A stretch of 63,140 nucleotides of DNA from a bacterium BMS3Bbin14 (GCA_002897615.1 BDTX01000023.1:1-63140), one strand, 5' to 3'. Numbered from the stretch's first letter, positions 25,932 to 36,508 are shown. A program made the numbers and translations. The notes: generated from the sequence alone by a model not told the origin.

Positions 25932-28229
25932 ATGGTTATCCTTCATTATCTCTCCATCTCCCTGGTCTGTATCGGGGCGTTGACCATGGCTATCGCCATC
26001 TGGACCAGCCTGAAAATAAATAAAACCGTTGCCCCGGAACTCCGCGGCAAATGGTCTCTTGTCACCCGTTTTATGGGTTTTTTCCTCGTCGGCTACTGCG
26101 CCTTCATTGTCATCAAGCTGACCGGGGTCGATTATTTCCTCGAACTCATTACCACTCTGATTTTTCTGTGCGGCGCCCTGTTCGTCCTGCTCATTATCAA
26201 CCTCAGCCGGGAAACCATTGATCAGCTCGACCGGAATCGAACTGTAATCGCCAGCGTCAACGAAAACCTGCGGGCAACGACCCTGGATCTTGCAGAAAAA
26301 ATCGAGGAACGGATTCAGACCGAGGAAGAGCTGCGGCAGTCCAAAACAATCATTGAAAACATATTCAACAGCTCCATCCCCATCTGCATCACCAGTATCA
26401 ACTACGAAATTATCAGGGCCAACGATGCCTACTACGCCTTGTTCAAAGGGACGGGCGCCGGCGGGGGCAAGAGGTTCTGCTATGATTCCCGGCCGGGCGC
26501 AGCATGCCACACCGAAGACTGCCCGATAAAACAAATTGTTGCCGGTAAAGACCAGGTTGTTGACGACTATTTGAAAATCGATGAATCAGGCAAAAAGAAC
26601 TATTTTATCATTACGTCCAAGCCCTTCCGCAATGCCGCGAACGAACTGATCGGCATCGTCGAGAGCTTTCAGAATATTACCCTCCGCAAAATCGCCGAAG
26701 ACTCGCTGGCCATGGAAAAAGAACGCCTGGCCATCACCCTGCAGAGCATCGGCGACGGCGTTATCACGACCGACCTCAACGGCGACATTCAACTGCTGAA
26801 CCGGGTGGCGGAAGACCTCACCGGCTGGAGTTATAATGAGGCCGTCGGTCAGCCGCTGGAAGAGGTTTTTCACATTGTGAATTATGCGACCAGGAAACGG
26901 CTGGAAAATCCGGTAAGCGAGGTCATTGCAAGTGGTCAAACCGTTAACATCATCCCCGGCACCGTCCTGATTGCCAGGGACGGTTGGGAACGCTTCATTG
27001 CTGACAGCGCGGCGCCGATTTTTAGCAGCAAAAGCAAAATTCTTGGCGTTGTTCTTGTTTTCAGGGATATCTCGGAGAAAAGAAAAATGGAATCCGAGAT
27101 AACCAAGCTGGACAAGCTGAAGTCGATCGGCCTGCTGGCCGGCGGGATCGCCCATGATTTCAACAACCTGCTGGCCGCTATTCTCGGCAACATTTCACTG
27201 GCCAGAATAACCGCGGGTTCGGGCTCGGCCGTTGATGAACGGCTGGTCAAGGCTGAAAAAGCCGTCATGAAAGCCAAGGGGCTGACCCAGCAGCTTCTTA
27301 CCTTTGCCAAAGGCGGGGCGCCCGTCAAAAAAATCATTTCGATCGAAAAACTGCTCAGGGAATCCGTCATCTTTGCCCTGCGCGGCTCCAATACCAAATA
27401 TCAGTTTGAGATCAAGCCGAATCTCCGGTCTGTCGAGGCGGACGGCGGCCAGATCAGTCAGGCGGTCAACAACCTGATCATCAATGCCGACCAGGCCATG
27501 CCCACGGGCGGGACAATCACTATCGCCGCGGAAAACTGTACGCTCCGGCCGCACAATATCGTCTCCCTGCCTCCGGGCGACTATGTAAAGGTGGCCATCC
27601 GGGATAAGGGCGTCGGCATTGCCGAGAAGCACCTGCCCCTGATTTTTGACCCCTACTTTACCACCAAGGAAGCCGGCAGCGGCCTGGGACTGGCCACCGT
27701 TTATTCCATAGTCAACCGCCATGGCGGCGCTATCGAGGTATCTTCCCAGGAAAATATCGGGACAACCTTTACCATGTATCTGCCGGCCTCGGCCCAACAG
27801 ACAGCTTCTGAAAAACATGCGCACAAGGCCATTCATAAAGGAAGTGGTAATATCCTGGTCATGGATGACGACCAGGATGTGTGCGAGGTCGCCGGCATGA
27901 TGCTCACCGAACTCGGTTATGCGGTCGCTTTCGCCCGGGACGGACAGGAGGCCGTCCGTCTCTACCAGGAAGCAATGAAAGACCGGCACCCCTTTGACTA
28001 CGTCATTCTTGACCTGACCGTCCCCGGCGGCATGGGAGGAGAGGAAACCATTAAAGAACTGCGGAAAATCGACCCCGAGGTTAAAGCCATTGTCTCAAGC
28101 GGCTATTCCAGCAGCCCGATCATGGCCAATTTCAGAGAGTACGGTTTCACTGCCGTGGCTGTCAAACCCTATAATATCGTTGAGTTGAGTCGAATTTTTC
28201 ATGAAATATCGAAGCGGGCCAAGGGTTGA
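25932..28229 (+). CDS. Membrane hybrid histidine kinase with two PAS domains and receiver
   Basis: 765 residues. Three N-terminal membrane helices (about 3-25, 42-62, 68-90) with little periplasmic sequence, a coiled coil (about 95-140), PAS-1 (about 140-260) with a cysteine motif C-x8-C-x4-C-P (CYDSRPGAAC-HTED-CP), PAS-2 (about 265-385), then HisKA with GGIAHDFNNLL (His about 407), N-box NNLIINADQAM, DKGVGIAE, and GSGLGLATV. The C-terminal receiver has MDDDQD and VILDLTVPGG (Asp about 693). The missing sensor ectodomain implies cytoplasmic or membrane-state sensing, perhaps redox through the cysteines. No separate response regulator is adjacent. Confidence 0.87.
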   Translation: MVILHYLSISLVCIGALTMAIAIWTSLKINKTVAPELRGKWSLVTRFMGFFLVGYCAFIVIKLTGVDYFLELITTLIFLCGALFVLLIINLSRETIDQLDRNRTVIASVNENLRATTLDLAEKIEERIQTEEELRQSKTIIENIFNSSIPICITSINYEIIRANDAYYALFKGTGAGGGKRFCYDSRPGAACHTEDCPIKQIVAGKDQVVDDYLKIDESGKKNYFIITSKPFRNAANELIGIVESFQNITLRKIAEDSLAMEKERLAITLQSIGDGVITTDLNGDIQLLNRVAEDLTGWSYNEAVGQPLEEVFHIVNYATRKRLENPVSEVIASGQTVNIIPGTVLIARDGWERFIADSAAPIFSSKSKILGVVLVFRDISEKRKMESEITKLDKLKSIGLLAGGIAHDFNNLLAAILGNISLARITAGSGSAVDERLVKAEKAVMKAKGLTQQLLTFAKGGAPVKKIISIEKLLRESVIFALRGSNTKYQFEIKPNLRSVEADGGQISQAVNNLIINADQAMPTGGTITIAAENCTLRPHNIVSLPPGDYVKVAIRDKGVGIAEKHLPLIFDPYFTTKEAGSGLGLATVYSIVNRHGGAIEVSSQENIGTTFTMYLPASAQQTASEKHAHKAIHKGSGNILVMDDDQDVCEVAGMMLTELGYAVAFARDGQEAVRLYQEAMKDRHPFDYVILDLTVPGGMGGEETIKELRKIDPEVKAIVSSGYSSSPIMANFREYGFTAVAVKPYNIVELSRIFHEISKRAKG

Positions 28230-28478
28230 AGAAGCGACCACGGATCCTTCCCGGGTCCGGCAACGAATCTATAGTATGGCTGTGAGAGGCGGCCTGATCG
28301 CCCGAAGATGGAATGCAGATGAATAGTTACCAAAAAACAATAAATCGGCGGCACAGGAGAAACAAAGGCAGGTTGTTTACCGAGAGAAGGGGTATTATAG
28401 TCACCTTATAGAACCTACAAAAAAGTCATCACGGAAGAGGGATAATTTCCCCGCATCGGCAAGGAAGAGGTAACGATT

Positions 28479-30209
28479 ATGTCCACCATCGGTTTTGAGC
28501 AGGAGGAACTCGATTTCGCCGGGCCGCTGCGCCTGGCGGCCAAGCTCACGCTGGCAGCGAACAACGAGACGATCAACGAACCCCGGCGGCTGTACGACCT
28601 GGCCCTGGCCCAGCCCAACGTCACGCAGCTCTGGCGGCCGGTGAAAAACCCCGCCGCCTTCGGCCTGCAACCGGGTGCCAAACAACTGCTCTGGAATCAC
28701 GGCAATCCGGTGGGCCGGACCACCAAGGCGCGACGTTTCTGGCATGAAGCGGATGCCGAACAGCAAAAGCGTCTGGCCGGCCTGGCCCGGGAGGCGGCCC
28801 TCGGCCTGCAGGCCGGAGGATCGTTTTCCTGCCGGGCCTATTCGGGCCTCGATCCCGAATTCTGCGTGGGTCTGCATTTCGTCGGCAACCGGAATTACCC
28901 GCTGGCCGCCCTCTCCTTCCTCCTCAACTTCCAGGCCCTCGTTACCCCGGCCCACGAAACATTTTACCGGCAAAGCGAACCCCTGGGCTGCCCCGACCTG
29001 CTGATGGTCTACGACCCCGACTGGCGCCATCCCGAGTATCCCCAAGGCCTGGTGATCATCGACCGGGAGGACAAAACCATCTTCGTGCTCGGCCTGCCCT
29101 ATTTCGGCGAAATCAAAAAGGGCTTTCTGACCCTGATCTGGCACGCCGCCATTCACGAACGGGTGCCCGGCACCGAGCTCCGCCGCTTCCTCCCCATCCA
29201 CGGCGCGATCTGCGTGATCAACGGCAAGACGGTGATCATCATCGCCCTGTCCGGCAGCGGCAAGAGTTCGCTGTCCCGGCACGCCGAATCCATAGCCCAT
29301 GACGACGCCTTCGTGATCAGCATGGTCACCGGCCGGGTAATCGTTCTCGAGCCCACCTTCTTCAACAAGACCGACGGCGACGAGCTGGGCGACGAGACCA
29401 CGGAGCGGGGCCTGATTTTCTACAACATGGGCCTGGTGGAAACCGGCCGCGGCCTCGACGTGGTGCCCGGCGACCGGCTGGTGGCCAACGGCCGGGTGAT
29501 CCAGGAACGGCCGGCCAACGCGGTGGACGGCTATGACAAGGTGGACATCGTCAGCCTGGTCATGAAGGACGATACCCTGCCGCCGATCTCGCTGATCAAC
29601 GACCCGGCCCTGTTCGTCGCCTTCGGCGCCAGCCTGATGACCAAGCGCTCCCTGGCCGAAAGCCTGAAAAACCTGGCCGATCAGTTCAAACTGGTGATCG
29701 AGCCCTTTGCCCAGCCCTTCCGGGCCTGGCGGTTGAATACCGAATGCCGCATGTTCCAGCTCTTCCTGGAACTGTTCCAGCCGCAGACCGTGATCCTGAA
29801 CACCGGTGACTTCCTGGGCGAGGATATCTCCCTGACCTTGAGCCGGGACCGGATCCTGCCGACCCTGACCGGCGGCGAACTCGAGTTTACTCCCTGGCGA
29901 ATCGTCCCCGGCCGGATGGTTTCCCTGCCCCGCAAGGGCTCTTTCGGCGGCGGCTACGACCGCCGGTTCGTGCCGAAGATCTCCGACCCCGCCTACGTGG
30001 CCCGCTTTGTCAGCCGGATGCAGTCGCGGATCGATTTTCTCACCGCCACCCGGGAACAACAGGGAATCCACGCCGATTTTGTCGATCCTCTTCTCCGGGT
30101 ACGGATCGCCCTGGACGAATTCCTGCAGCGCGATCCCATTGCCGGCGACTTTTCCTGGACCGACGCCGATCTCGCCCGGCTGCATGAACACCGGACCAAC
30201 CGTGCATAA
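28479..30209 (+). CDS. PEP carboxykinase (ATP)-like P-loop protein
   Basis: 576 residues, preceded by AGGAAGAGG. The middle resembles ATP-dependent PEP carboxykinases: LPYFGEIKKGFLTLIWH aligns with the TEYAGEMKKG region, LPIHGAICV with LPMHCSANV, and ALSGSGKSSLS (about 254-264) with the kinase loop GLSGTGKTTLS, followed by AHDDAF in place of GDDEHGW. Changes at the signature (MHCS to IHGA) and in the metal site make classical PEPCK activity doubtful. It resembles an uncharacterised PEPCK-related family (DUF4914-like, by memory). No obvious partner gene is adjacent. The very GC-rich coding frame leaves a 596-codon antisense frame that I regard as a shadow. Confidence 0.65.
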   Translation: MSTIGFEQEELDFAGPLRLAAKLTLAANNETINEPRRLYDLALAQPNVTQLWRPVKNPAAFGLQPGAKQLLWNHGNPVGRTTKARRFWHEADAEQQKRLAGLAREAALGLQAGGSFSCRAYSGLDPEFCVGLHFVGNRNYPLAALSFLLNFQALVTPAHETFYRQSEPLGCPDLLMVYDPDWRHPEYPQGLVIIDREDKTIFVLGLPYFGEIKKGFLTLIWHAAIHERVPGTELRRFLPIHGAICVINGKTVIIIALSGSGKSSLSRHAESIAHDDAFVISMVTGRVIVLEPTFFNKTDGDELGDETTERGLIFYNMGLVETGRGLDVVPGDRLVANGRVIQERPANAVDGYDKVDIVSLVMKDDTLPPISLINDPALFVAFGASLMTKRSLAESLKNLADQFKLVIEPFAQPFRAWRLNTECRMFQLFLELFQPQTVILNTGDFLGEDISLTLSRDRILPTLTGGELEFTPWRIVPGRMVSLPRKGSFGGGYDRRFVPKISDPAYVARFVSRMQSRIDFLTATREQQGIHADFVDPLLRVRIALDEFLQRDPIAGDFSWTDADLARLHEHRTNRA

Positions 30210-30275
30210 CCTGGCGCCGTTATTTCACCGGCCTTCGTAACTGGATTCCCGGTGCCCCTTGCCGGGCATGACCTT

Positions 30276-30944
30276 TCACCGGATCGTTTGAAAAAGCAGG
30301 ATAAACCGCCGGGCTCCGGAAAAGGGCAGGACGGTCTCGCGCCGGCCGAGACAACGCAGGTTGCCCGCCCGTGAACCCTGCCGCCAGTCCTGTTTCCCGG
30401 CCGGCCCCTGCATGCAGGCAACAACGGTTGCCGGGCCGACGCGGGGACCGACCATTTCCAGGAACCTGGCCACATCGGCAACCGCGCGGCCGGTTATGAT
30501 TGCAAAATTCTCAAAACCCGGCCGGGGCTCGTCGTCTTCGACCCGGGCGGTCGAGACCTCGATTCCTTCCAGGGACAGGGTGCGGATGATGTGGCGGAGG
30601 AAGACACTGCGGCGCTGACGCGGCTCCAGCAGCAGGACCGGGCGGGCAGGATGGGCGATTTTAACCACCAGGCCGGGGAAACCGGCGCCGCTGCCGACAT
30701 CGAGAAGCGGGCCGGGGGGCATCTCGCTGAGCACCGGCAACAGGGTCAGGGAATCAAGAAAGTGCTTTTCAATAATATCCGGCAGCGACGTATTCCGGGC
30801 AATGAGATTAATTTTCCGGTTCCACTTTTGCAGTTCTTCGCAGTAACGCAACAGGCGGCGGCGGGCATGTTCGTCAAGCCCGATCCCGAGCTGCTCTAAC
30901 CCCTGCCCGAGAAGCCCTGCCGCTGCCGAGTTTTCCGGCCCCAT
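30276..30944 (-). CDS. rsmG: 16S rRNA (guanine527-N7)-methyltransferase
   Basis: 222 residues. SAM-dependent methylation of G527 in 16S rRNA. Helical start LGIGLDEHARRRLLRYCEELQKW, then NLIARNTSLPDIIEKHFLDSL, SAM loop LLDVGSGAGFPGLVVKI (about 80-96) and ITGRAVADVARFLEM are the GidB landmarks. It follows hisD by 6 bp on the same strand. In many genomes gidB lies near parA/parB; here it does not. Confidence 0.9.
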   Translation of the reverse strand: MGPENSAAAGLLGQGLEQLGIGLDEHARRRLLRYCEELQKWNRKINLIARNTSLPDIIEKHFLDSLTLLPVLSEMPPGPLLDVGSGAGFPGLVVKIAHPARPVLLLEPRQRRSVFLRHIIRTLSLEGIEVSTARVEDDEPRPGFENFAIITGRAVADVARFLEMVGPRVGPATVVACMQGPAGKQDWRQGSRAGNLRCLGRRETVLPFSGARRFILLFQTIR

Positions 30945-30950
30945 AACAAC

Positions 30951-32267
30951 TCACTCCCGATCCTTCTCGAGCCGGACGGCGACCGACCGGCCATGGGCGG
31001 TCAACCCTTCAAGGGCGGCCAGGCGCTGAATATGCTCCGCATCATTTTCGAGGGCCTGGCGCGAATAGGAAATGATCGAGCTTTTCTTGAGAAAGGTCTC
31101 CACGCCCAGGGCCGATGAAATGCGGGCCGTCCCCATGGTCGGCAGCACATGGTTGGGACCGGCCACATAATCACCGGCCGCCTCCGGGGTATAAGGGCCG
31201 AGAAAAATGGCGCCGGCATGGCGAACGCGGGCCAGCCATTGCCAGGGTTCCCGGACCTGCAGCTCCAGGTGCTCGATGGCAATCTTATTGGCCAGCTCTA
31301 TCGCCTGTTCGACGCCGTCAACAATAAGGACCGCCCCTCTCTTCTCCAGGGCAGTCCGGGCAATGTCCCGGCGGTCGAGCTTCGCGACCTGGGCCTCCAG
31401 CTCGGCAACGGTCTGCGCCGCCAGGGTCTCGCTCGTGGTCACCAGCAGGGCCAGGGCCTGGGGATCGTGCTCGGCCTGGGCCAGCATGTCGGCGGCGACA
31501 AAGGCCGGATCGGCCTCTTCATCGGCCACGATAAGGACCTCGCTGGGCCCGGCGATCATGTCGATGCGCACCCGGCCCATGACCTGCCGCTTGGCCTCGG
31601 TGACAAATTGATTGCCCGGGCCGACAATGACATCGACTCCGGGAATGGACTCGGTGCCAAAGGCGAAGGCCCCGATGGCCCAGGCCGACCCGGCCTTGTA
31701 GACCTCGGTAATGCCGACCTCCCGGGCCGCCAGCAACAGGGCCGGGCTGATCTCGCCTTCCCGGTTGGGCGGGGTCGCCATGACCCGGCGGCCGACCCCG
31801 GCAATGGCGGCGGGAATCCCGTTCATCAGGACCGAAGAGACCAGGGGGGTTGAACCGCCCTGCCCTCCGGGCACATAGAGTCCGGCGGAATCCACGGGCC
31901 GTACCAGCCGCCCGGTCACGGTGCCGTCGTCACGGGTCAACAGCCAGGAATCCTCCATCTCCCGCTCGTGGAAGGCGCGGATCCGGCCGGCCGCGAAACT
32001 CAGGGTCCGGCGGAAGTCGTCATCAACCCCGGCCTCGGCCCGGGCGAATTCATCTTCCGTGACCCGCAGCTTTTCAACCGTCATCCCGGGCGCATCGAAC
32101 CGGGCGCTATAGGCGGCAACGGCCGCGTCACCTTCCTGCCGCACCCGGTCCAGGATCTCCGTCACCGCGTTACGGCAGTCATGATCCGCAAAACTGAATC
32201 TGTTGCGCAGGGTCCTGACCAGTTCCTTCCCTGCCCCGGTATCAACATGCACTGTCCTGATAATCAT
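30951..32267 (-). CDS. hisD: Histidinol dehydrogenase
   Basis: 438 residues. Zinc enzyme performing the last two steps of histidine synthesis (histidinol to histidine with two NAD). Signature segments: [70 protein letters not shown], the zinc-site [24 protein letters not shown] and the C-terminal AHGRSVAVR. It starts one base after the stop of the SNF2 helicase gene, so they form one transcription unit, an unusual neighbourhood for a his gene. Confidence 0.95.
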   Translation of the reverse strand: MIIRTVHVDTGAGKELVRTLRNRFSFADHDCRNAVTEILDRVRQEGDAAVAAYSARFDAPGMTVEKLRVTEDEFARAEAGVDDDFRRTLSFAAGRIRAFHEREMEDSWLLTRDDGTVTGRLVRPVDSAGLYVPGGQGGSTPLVSSVLMNGIPAAIAGVGRRVMATPPNREGEISPALLLAAREVGITEVYKAGSAWAIGAFAFGTESIPGVDVIVGPGNQFVTEAKRQVMGRVRIDMIAGPSEVLIVADEEADPAFVAADMLAQAEHDPQALALLVTTSETLAAQTVAELEAQVAKLDRRDIARTALEKRGAVLIVDGVEQAIELANKIAIEHLELQVREPWQWLARVRHAGAIFLGPYTPEAAGDYVAGPNHVLPTMGTARISSALGVETFLKKSSIISYSRQALENDAEHIQRLAALEGLTAHGRSVAVRLEKDRE

Positions 32268-32268
32268 A

Positions 32269-35200
32269 CTAGCTCTCCCTGATCAACTCCAGCAATTCGG
32301 CGGCGCTGATCCGGGCGCTGACATCGGCCCCCTCAAGCAGCGAATTGGCAAGGTCCCGTTTTTCCTGGTGCAGGCGGACGATTTTATCTTCAATGGTATT
32401 GGCCGTAACCAGCCGGTAGACGGTGACCGGCCGTTTCTGGCCGATCCGGTGGGCCCGGTCCGCAGCCTGGTCCTCCACCGCCGGATTCCACCAGGGGTCC
32501 ATATGAATCACATAGTCGGCAGCAGTCAGGTTCAACCCCAGCCCGCCGGCCTTGAGACTGATCAGGAAGAGATCGCCCTCGCCGTCCTGGAAGGACTCGA
32601 CCTGTTGCTGCCGCTCCCTGGTCGGCGTGGTCCCGTCAAGATACTTGTAGACAATCCCCTTGTTGTCAAGGTATTCACGGATCAGGGCCAGGTGGCCGGT
32701 AAACTGACTGAACACGAGGGCCTTATGCCGGCCGCCGAGCAGTTCATCCACGAGTTCGGCGAAGACTTCCAGTTTTTTCGAGGGGATCTTGGTTTCCGGC
32801 ATGATCAGCCGGGGATTGCAGCAGGCCCGGCGCAAACGCATGATCTCGGCCAATATCTGCAGGTGCCGGCCGGACTTCTCCGAGCTGCCCTCAATGTTTT
32901 CCAGGGCCTGCCGCCTGATGGCCTCGTAGAACTGAATTTCTTCCCGGCTCATCTCCACCCGCAGGGTCACCTCGGTGCGCGGCGGCAACTCGTCGAGCAC
33001 CTGGGACTTGATCCGGCGCAGCATAAAGGGCCGGATGATTTTCTTCAGCCTCATCCGGGCGTCCCGGTCATGATGTTTTTCAATGGGAATACCGAAGCGG
33101 GCGTTAAACTGTTTATACGATCCGAGCAGGCCGGGATTGATAAACCGGAACAGGTTCCAGAGCTCCCCGAGATGGTTTTCAATCGGCGTGCCGGTGGTAA
33201 TCAGGCAAAATTTTCCCTTGAGCCTCATGGCTGCCTTTGAACGCTTGGTCGCGGAATTTTTGATCGACTGCCCCTCGTCCAGGACGACGATTTGCCAGGG
33301 GACCGACTCAAGCAGTTCGACCTCCTGCTGCAGCAGGGTATAGCTGGTAATCAGGACATCAAATTTGCCCAGCTCCTTGACCATATTCTGCCGGTCGGCG
33401 CCGCTCAGAAAATGGATTCTGAGGGTCGGCGCAAAACGGTTGATCTCGTGTTCCCAGTTCATGCAGACCGAAGTCGGCGCCACCACCAGGGAAGGACCCT
33501 TGTGAGTCAGGTGGAGGATAACCGCCAGGGTCTGCAAGGTCTTGCCCAGCCCCATGTCGTCGGCCAGGCAGGCGCCGACCCCGAGGTGCGCCAACCTCGT
33601 CATCCAGACAAAGCCATCGGTCTGATAGTCCCGCAGTTCCGCCTGCAGGGTCGATGGCACCTCCGGCACCATTTCCTGGGTTTCCTTGATGGACTGCAGC
33701 TGTCGCCGCCAGCCCTCGTCGACCGTGGTCTTCGCCTTAGAGGTCAAACCGTCAAGCGCCAGCGCCGCCAGGGGATGAACAAACACCTCGTCGCCGCTGT
33801 CAGCCGCCTCGTTGTCGGCCACCAGGATCAGTTCATCAAGGCGTTTGCGAAATTCCTGGGTCAGGGCCAGGAACTGGCCGTCGCCCATGGGGATGAAACG
33901 ACTGTGTGCCGCCCGCACCTTTTCAAGAAGCGTTTTGAGCTCGATGACCTCGTCCTGATCGATCTCCAGCCTGCCGCTCAGGGCAAACCAGTCCTGCTGG
34001 CTGGTACGGATGTTCAGGTTCAGCTGGTTGACCCCGGCCTGGCGATAAACAGCCAGCTTTTCTCCTTCCGGCCATTCCAGGATAACCCGGTCACGGATTT
34101 CATCAAGCTCCAGCAGGATCTGGAGGCATTCTTCCGGGTCGATCAGGTGCCATTCCCGGTCATTTTCCTCCTCCATGTCAATGGCCAGATCAAGGATCGG
34201 GCAGCTTTCCTCGATCTCCCTGGCCTTTTCTTCCTCCAGCTTGAGGTCGCGCCGCGTTTTCTGCCGGCGGCCGTTGACCTCGGCCATGACATTGGCCACG
34301 CCCACGCCCGGTTTTAAATACGGCCCGACCCGGGAAAAAGGCTGCACAAACATCTCCAGGCGAAAACCGGTGCCATAGGGGATCAGGTGGACATGGATGG
34401 TCGAATCGGCCTCGACGACCTCGGCCCGCTGGCTTTTCAAGTCAATGCCGATGGATGAATGCACGGTCATAAACGAGGCGATGTTGCCGATGGCATCCAG
34501 GACCTGCCGGCTGGCACTCATGGGGACCCGCAGACCGTCGCGCCCCGTGATCCCCGCAACCCGGCGATGATTATCATTAACGAGAATAATCCGGAAACGG
34601 GTCGGGGTTTCCTGCCAGACGGCGACCTTGCCCTCGCCTATATCCTGGGTAAAACGAATAAAAAGAAAGCTGCCCTGCTGCTCCACCAGCAGCTCGGGCT
34701 CACCGGCCAGCAATTCAACCGGGGTATAGACCGATTTTTCGAGGAAAATAAGGGGGTGGCCGACCATGGCGGGCAAGGCGACATCCAGATCAAAGCAATA
34801 AGCGCTGACCTTCGTCGACACCTCGCTGTTCAGCCACAGGGCGGCACAGATGCGTCGATCCTGCGCGGTCAGGAAATCCAGCTCCCCGGGGGCGGCCAGG
34901 CGGCTCAGCGCAATAGACCGGCCCTTGCTCCAGCCGCCGCCGGCCTTCTTCATCTGTTCCTTCGGGGTAATATGCAGAACGCCGTCCCGGTAATCCACCA
35001 GCCAGACAAGCCTGGTGGTCTGTTCCGATTCACGGACCCGGCTGGTAATACTGATCAGTTCCTGCAGACTGTGTTTCCACGAACCCTGCGGTTCGATGAT
35101 ATTGACAATGGTCCGGCAGCCAAGATCACGGCGCAACTCCTCCGCCGCCTCGCCATATTTCGCATTCCCGTCCCCCAGTTCGCCCAGCAGCCGGGCCGCC

Positions 35201-36435
35201 TCCATGGCCGGCCACAAGAAACCATTGGCCAGCCCCTCTTGATACAGGGCAATGAGCGACGCCTGAAAATCATCCGGGATCTCGACCCCGATCCAGTAAA
35301 GCGACAAGACGGCAAACAGCGTGGTCGGAAAACGGTTTTCCGCCTTCAATTGTTCGGTGAGCACCATCATGTCGGGCATGTCACTGCCGGCCGAGCGGAC
35401 AACCGCATCGAGAAAACGAAACGAGGTCTCCTCGAGACTGCCCCGGAACAGATTCATCACGGTCGCAACATGGTGCCGGATGGCGGCCCGGTCTCCCTCC
35501 CGATTCCGGTCAAGCAGGGCCAGCAGGAAGAACAGCCCCGGCAGGCCGAAGAAAAAATTGTCCCGGCGGCCGGAATATTCCTGTTGCAGCTTCAGGTCCT
35601 GCTCGTACAGGGCAATGGCCTTATCGGTATCACCGAGAAGGAAAGCAAGCGTGCCCGGAAAACCCGCACCCTCGAACGAAGCGCCGTGGTCCTGCAATAA
35701 TCCCTGCAGATCTATAAAACGTCCCTGCATGAGAAAATACGTGGCCAGCAGACGATGGAACGGCACCAGTTCGTCAGGGGCATGGGCCATGGCCGATTCT
35801 TTTTCAAGATATTCAAGCACCGGACCGTAATGTTGCAGATGCTCAACACTGTAACGACAGATTTGATTCAGAAGAAAAAACTGCATGGACCGCGGCAGAC
35901 CGCCGAACCATTTGGCATCAAAGTCCCTGGCGGCGACGAGAACCACCGGCGGCTCCTTGCCCGCCAGTTCCGCGCACTGCTCATTAATGAAAGCAAGGGC
36001 CTGGTCGATTTTATCAAAATCCCCACTGTAGACACCGATACGGAACTGCCGCATGGCCCGCCAGCAGCGGGTCGCCAGCTTGCCGTACATATAGGAAACC
36101 GAGGCCTCCCGCTCGACGAACTCGGCCAGCTCGCTAAACAGACCGTTTTCCACGGCCTTTCTGGTCAACCGTTCCGCCAGGTGTGCAGGACAGCGATTCC
36201 CGTCAATCAACAAACCGGCCGCGTGCAGACGGGAGATAATCAACCGGAATTCATCTTTAGACGGCCGGGGTTCATCCGGGAACGGGGCATCGGCCCGAGT
36301 CAGGCAATTGAACAGGAAAGAAACCGAAACAGGTTCGTAGATAACGGAGATCAGTTGCAGGAGATGACGTTCAAAGGGCGCAAGGGTATCATAGGCGGTA
36401 ATATCGTTATGGTGGTCTTCTTTTTCTGAGATCAT
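32269..36435 (-). CDS. Very large SNF2-family helicase with unassigned N-terminal half
   Basis: 1388 residues. The C-terminal third is a SNF2 motor: Walker A ADDMGLGKTLQT (about 960), Walker B variant VLDEGQSIKN (about 1052, Gly where DEAQ/DEAH is usual), TGTPIENHLGELW, and the helicase-C block SLKAGGLGLNLTAADYVIHM with DRAHRIGQKRPVTVYRL (about 1330). Such proteins move along double-stranded DNA and remodel protein-DNA or polymerase complexes. Residues 1-930 are mostly helical and acidic, without a domain I recognise. It is co-directional with hisD downstream (1-bp gap). A deleted MITE copy lies just upstream (36454-36508). Confidence 0.85.
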   Translation of the reverse strand: MISEKEDHHNDITAYDTLAPFERHLLQLISVIYEPVSVSFLFNCLTRADAPFPDEPRPSKDEFRLIISRLHAAGLLIDGNRCPAHLAERLTRKAVENGLFSELAEFVEREASVSYMYGKLATRCWRAMRQFRIGVYSGDFDKIDQALAFINEQCAELAGKEPPVVLVAARDFDAKWFGGLPRSMQFFLLNQICRYSVEHLQHYGPVLEYLEKESAMAHAPDELVPFHRLLATYFLMQGRFIDLQGLLQDHGASFEGAGFPGTLAFLLGDTDKAIALYEQDLKLQQEYSGRRDNFFFGLPGLFFLLALLDRNREGDRAAIRHHVATVMNLFRGSLEETSFRFLDAVVRSAGSDMPDMMVLTEQLKAENRFPTTLFAVLSLYWIGVEIPDDFQASLIALYQEGLANGFLWPAMEAARLLGELGDGNAKYGEAAEELRRDLGCRTIVNIIEPQGSWKHSLQELISITSRVRESEQTTRLVWLVDYRDGVLHITPKEQMKKAGGGWSKGRSIALSRLAAPGELDFLTAQDRRICAALWLNSEVSTKVSAYCFDLDVALPAMVGHPLIFLEKSVYTPVELLAGEPELLVEQQGSFLFIRFTQDIGEGKVAVWQETPTRFRIILVNDNHRRVAGITGRDGLRVPMSASRQVLDAIGNIASFMTVHSSIGIDLKSQRAEVVEADSTIHVHLIPYGTGFRLEMFVQPFSRVGPYLKPGVGVANVMAEVNGRRQKTRRDLKLEEEKAREIEESCPILDLAIDMEEENDREWHLIDPEECLQILLELDEIRDRVILEWPEGEKLAVYRQAGVNQLNLNIRTSQQDWFALSGRLEIDQDEVIELKTLLEKVRAAHSRFIPMGDGQFLALTQEFRKRLDELILVADNEAADSGDEVFVHPLAALALDGLTSKAKTTVDEGWRRQLQSIKETQEMVPEVPSTLQAELRDYQTDGFVWMTRLAHLGVGACLADDMGLGKTLQTLAVILHLTHKGPSLVVAPTSVCMNWEHEINRFAPTLRIHFLSGADRQNMVKELGKFDVLITSYTLLQQEVELLESVPWQIVVLDEGQSIKNSATKRSKAAMRLKGKFCLITTGTPIENHLGELWNLFRFINPGLLGSYKQFNARFGIPIEKHHDRDARMRLKKIIRPFMLRRIKSQVLDELPPRTEVTLRVEMSREEIQFYEAIRRQALENIEGSSEKSGRHLQILAEIMRLRRACCNPRLIMPETKIPSKKLEVFAELVDELLGGRHKALVFSQFTGHLALIREYLDNKGIVYKYLDGTTPTRERQQQVESFQDGEGDLFLISLKAGGLGLNLTAADYVIHMDPWWNPAVEDQAADRAHRIGQKRPVTVYRLVTANTIEDKIVRLHQEKRDLANSLLEGADVSARISAAELLELIRES

Positions 36436-36453
36436 GAATCATCCGGGATAGTT

Positions 36454-36508
36454 GCTGAATCCGTGATGGCTTGCATCTGCACCGTTCTCGAACGCTCGCG
36501 GATCCAGG
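36454..36508 (+). repeat. Internally deleted IS1380-type MITE (55 bp)
   Basis: Left end CTGAATCCGTGA plus GGCT, joined directly to the last 37 bp of the right end, ending GCGGATCCAGG. The junction is at CTTG, present near both ends, so deletion between short repeats is likely. It lies 19 bp upstream of the helicase start. Confidence 0.8.

Noticed and set aside
28401..30191. 596-codon open frame antisense to the PEPCK-like gene
   Set aside because: Antisense shadow of a GC-rich gene; low-complexity G/H/Q/D composition and no ribosome site.
34459..35700. 413-codon frame antisense to the helicase
   Set aside because: Shadow of the helicase N-terminal half, with no domain features.
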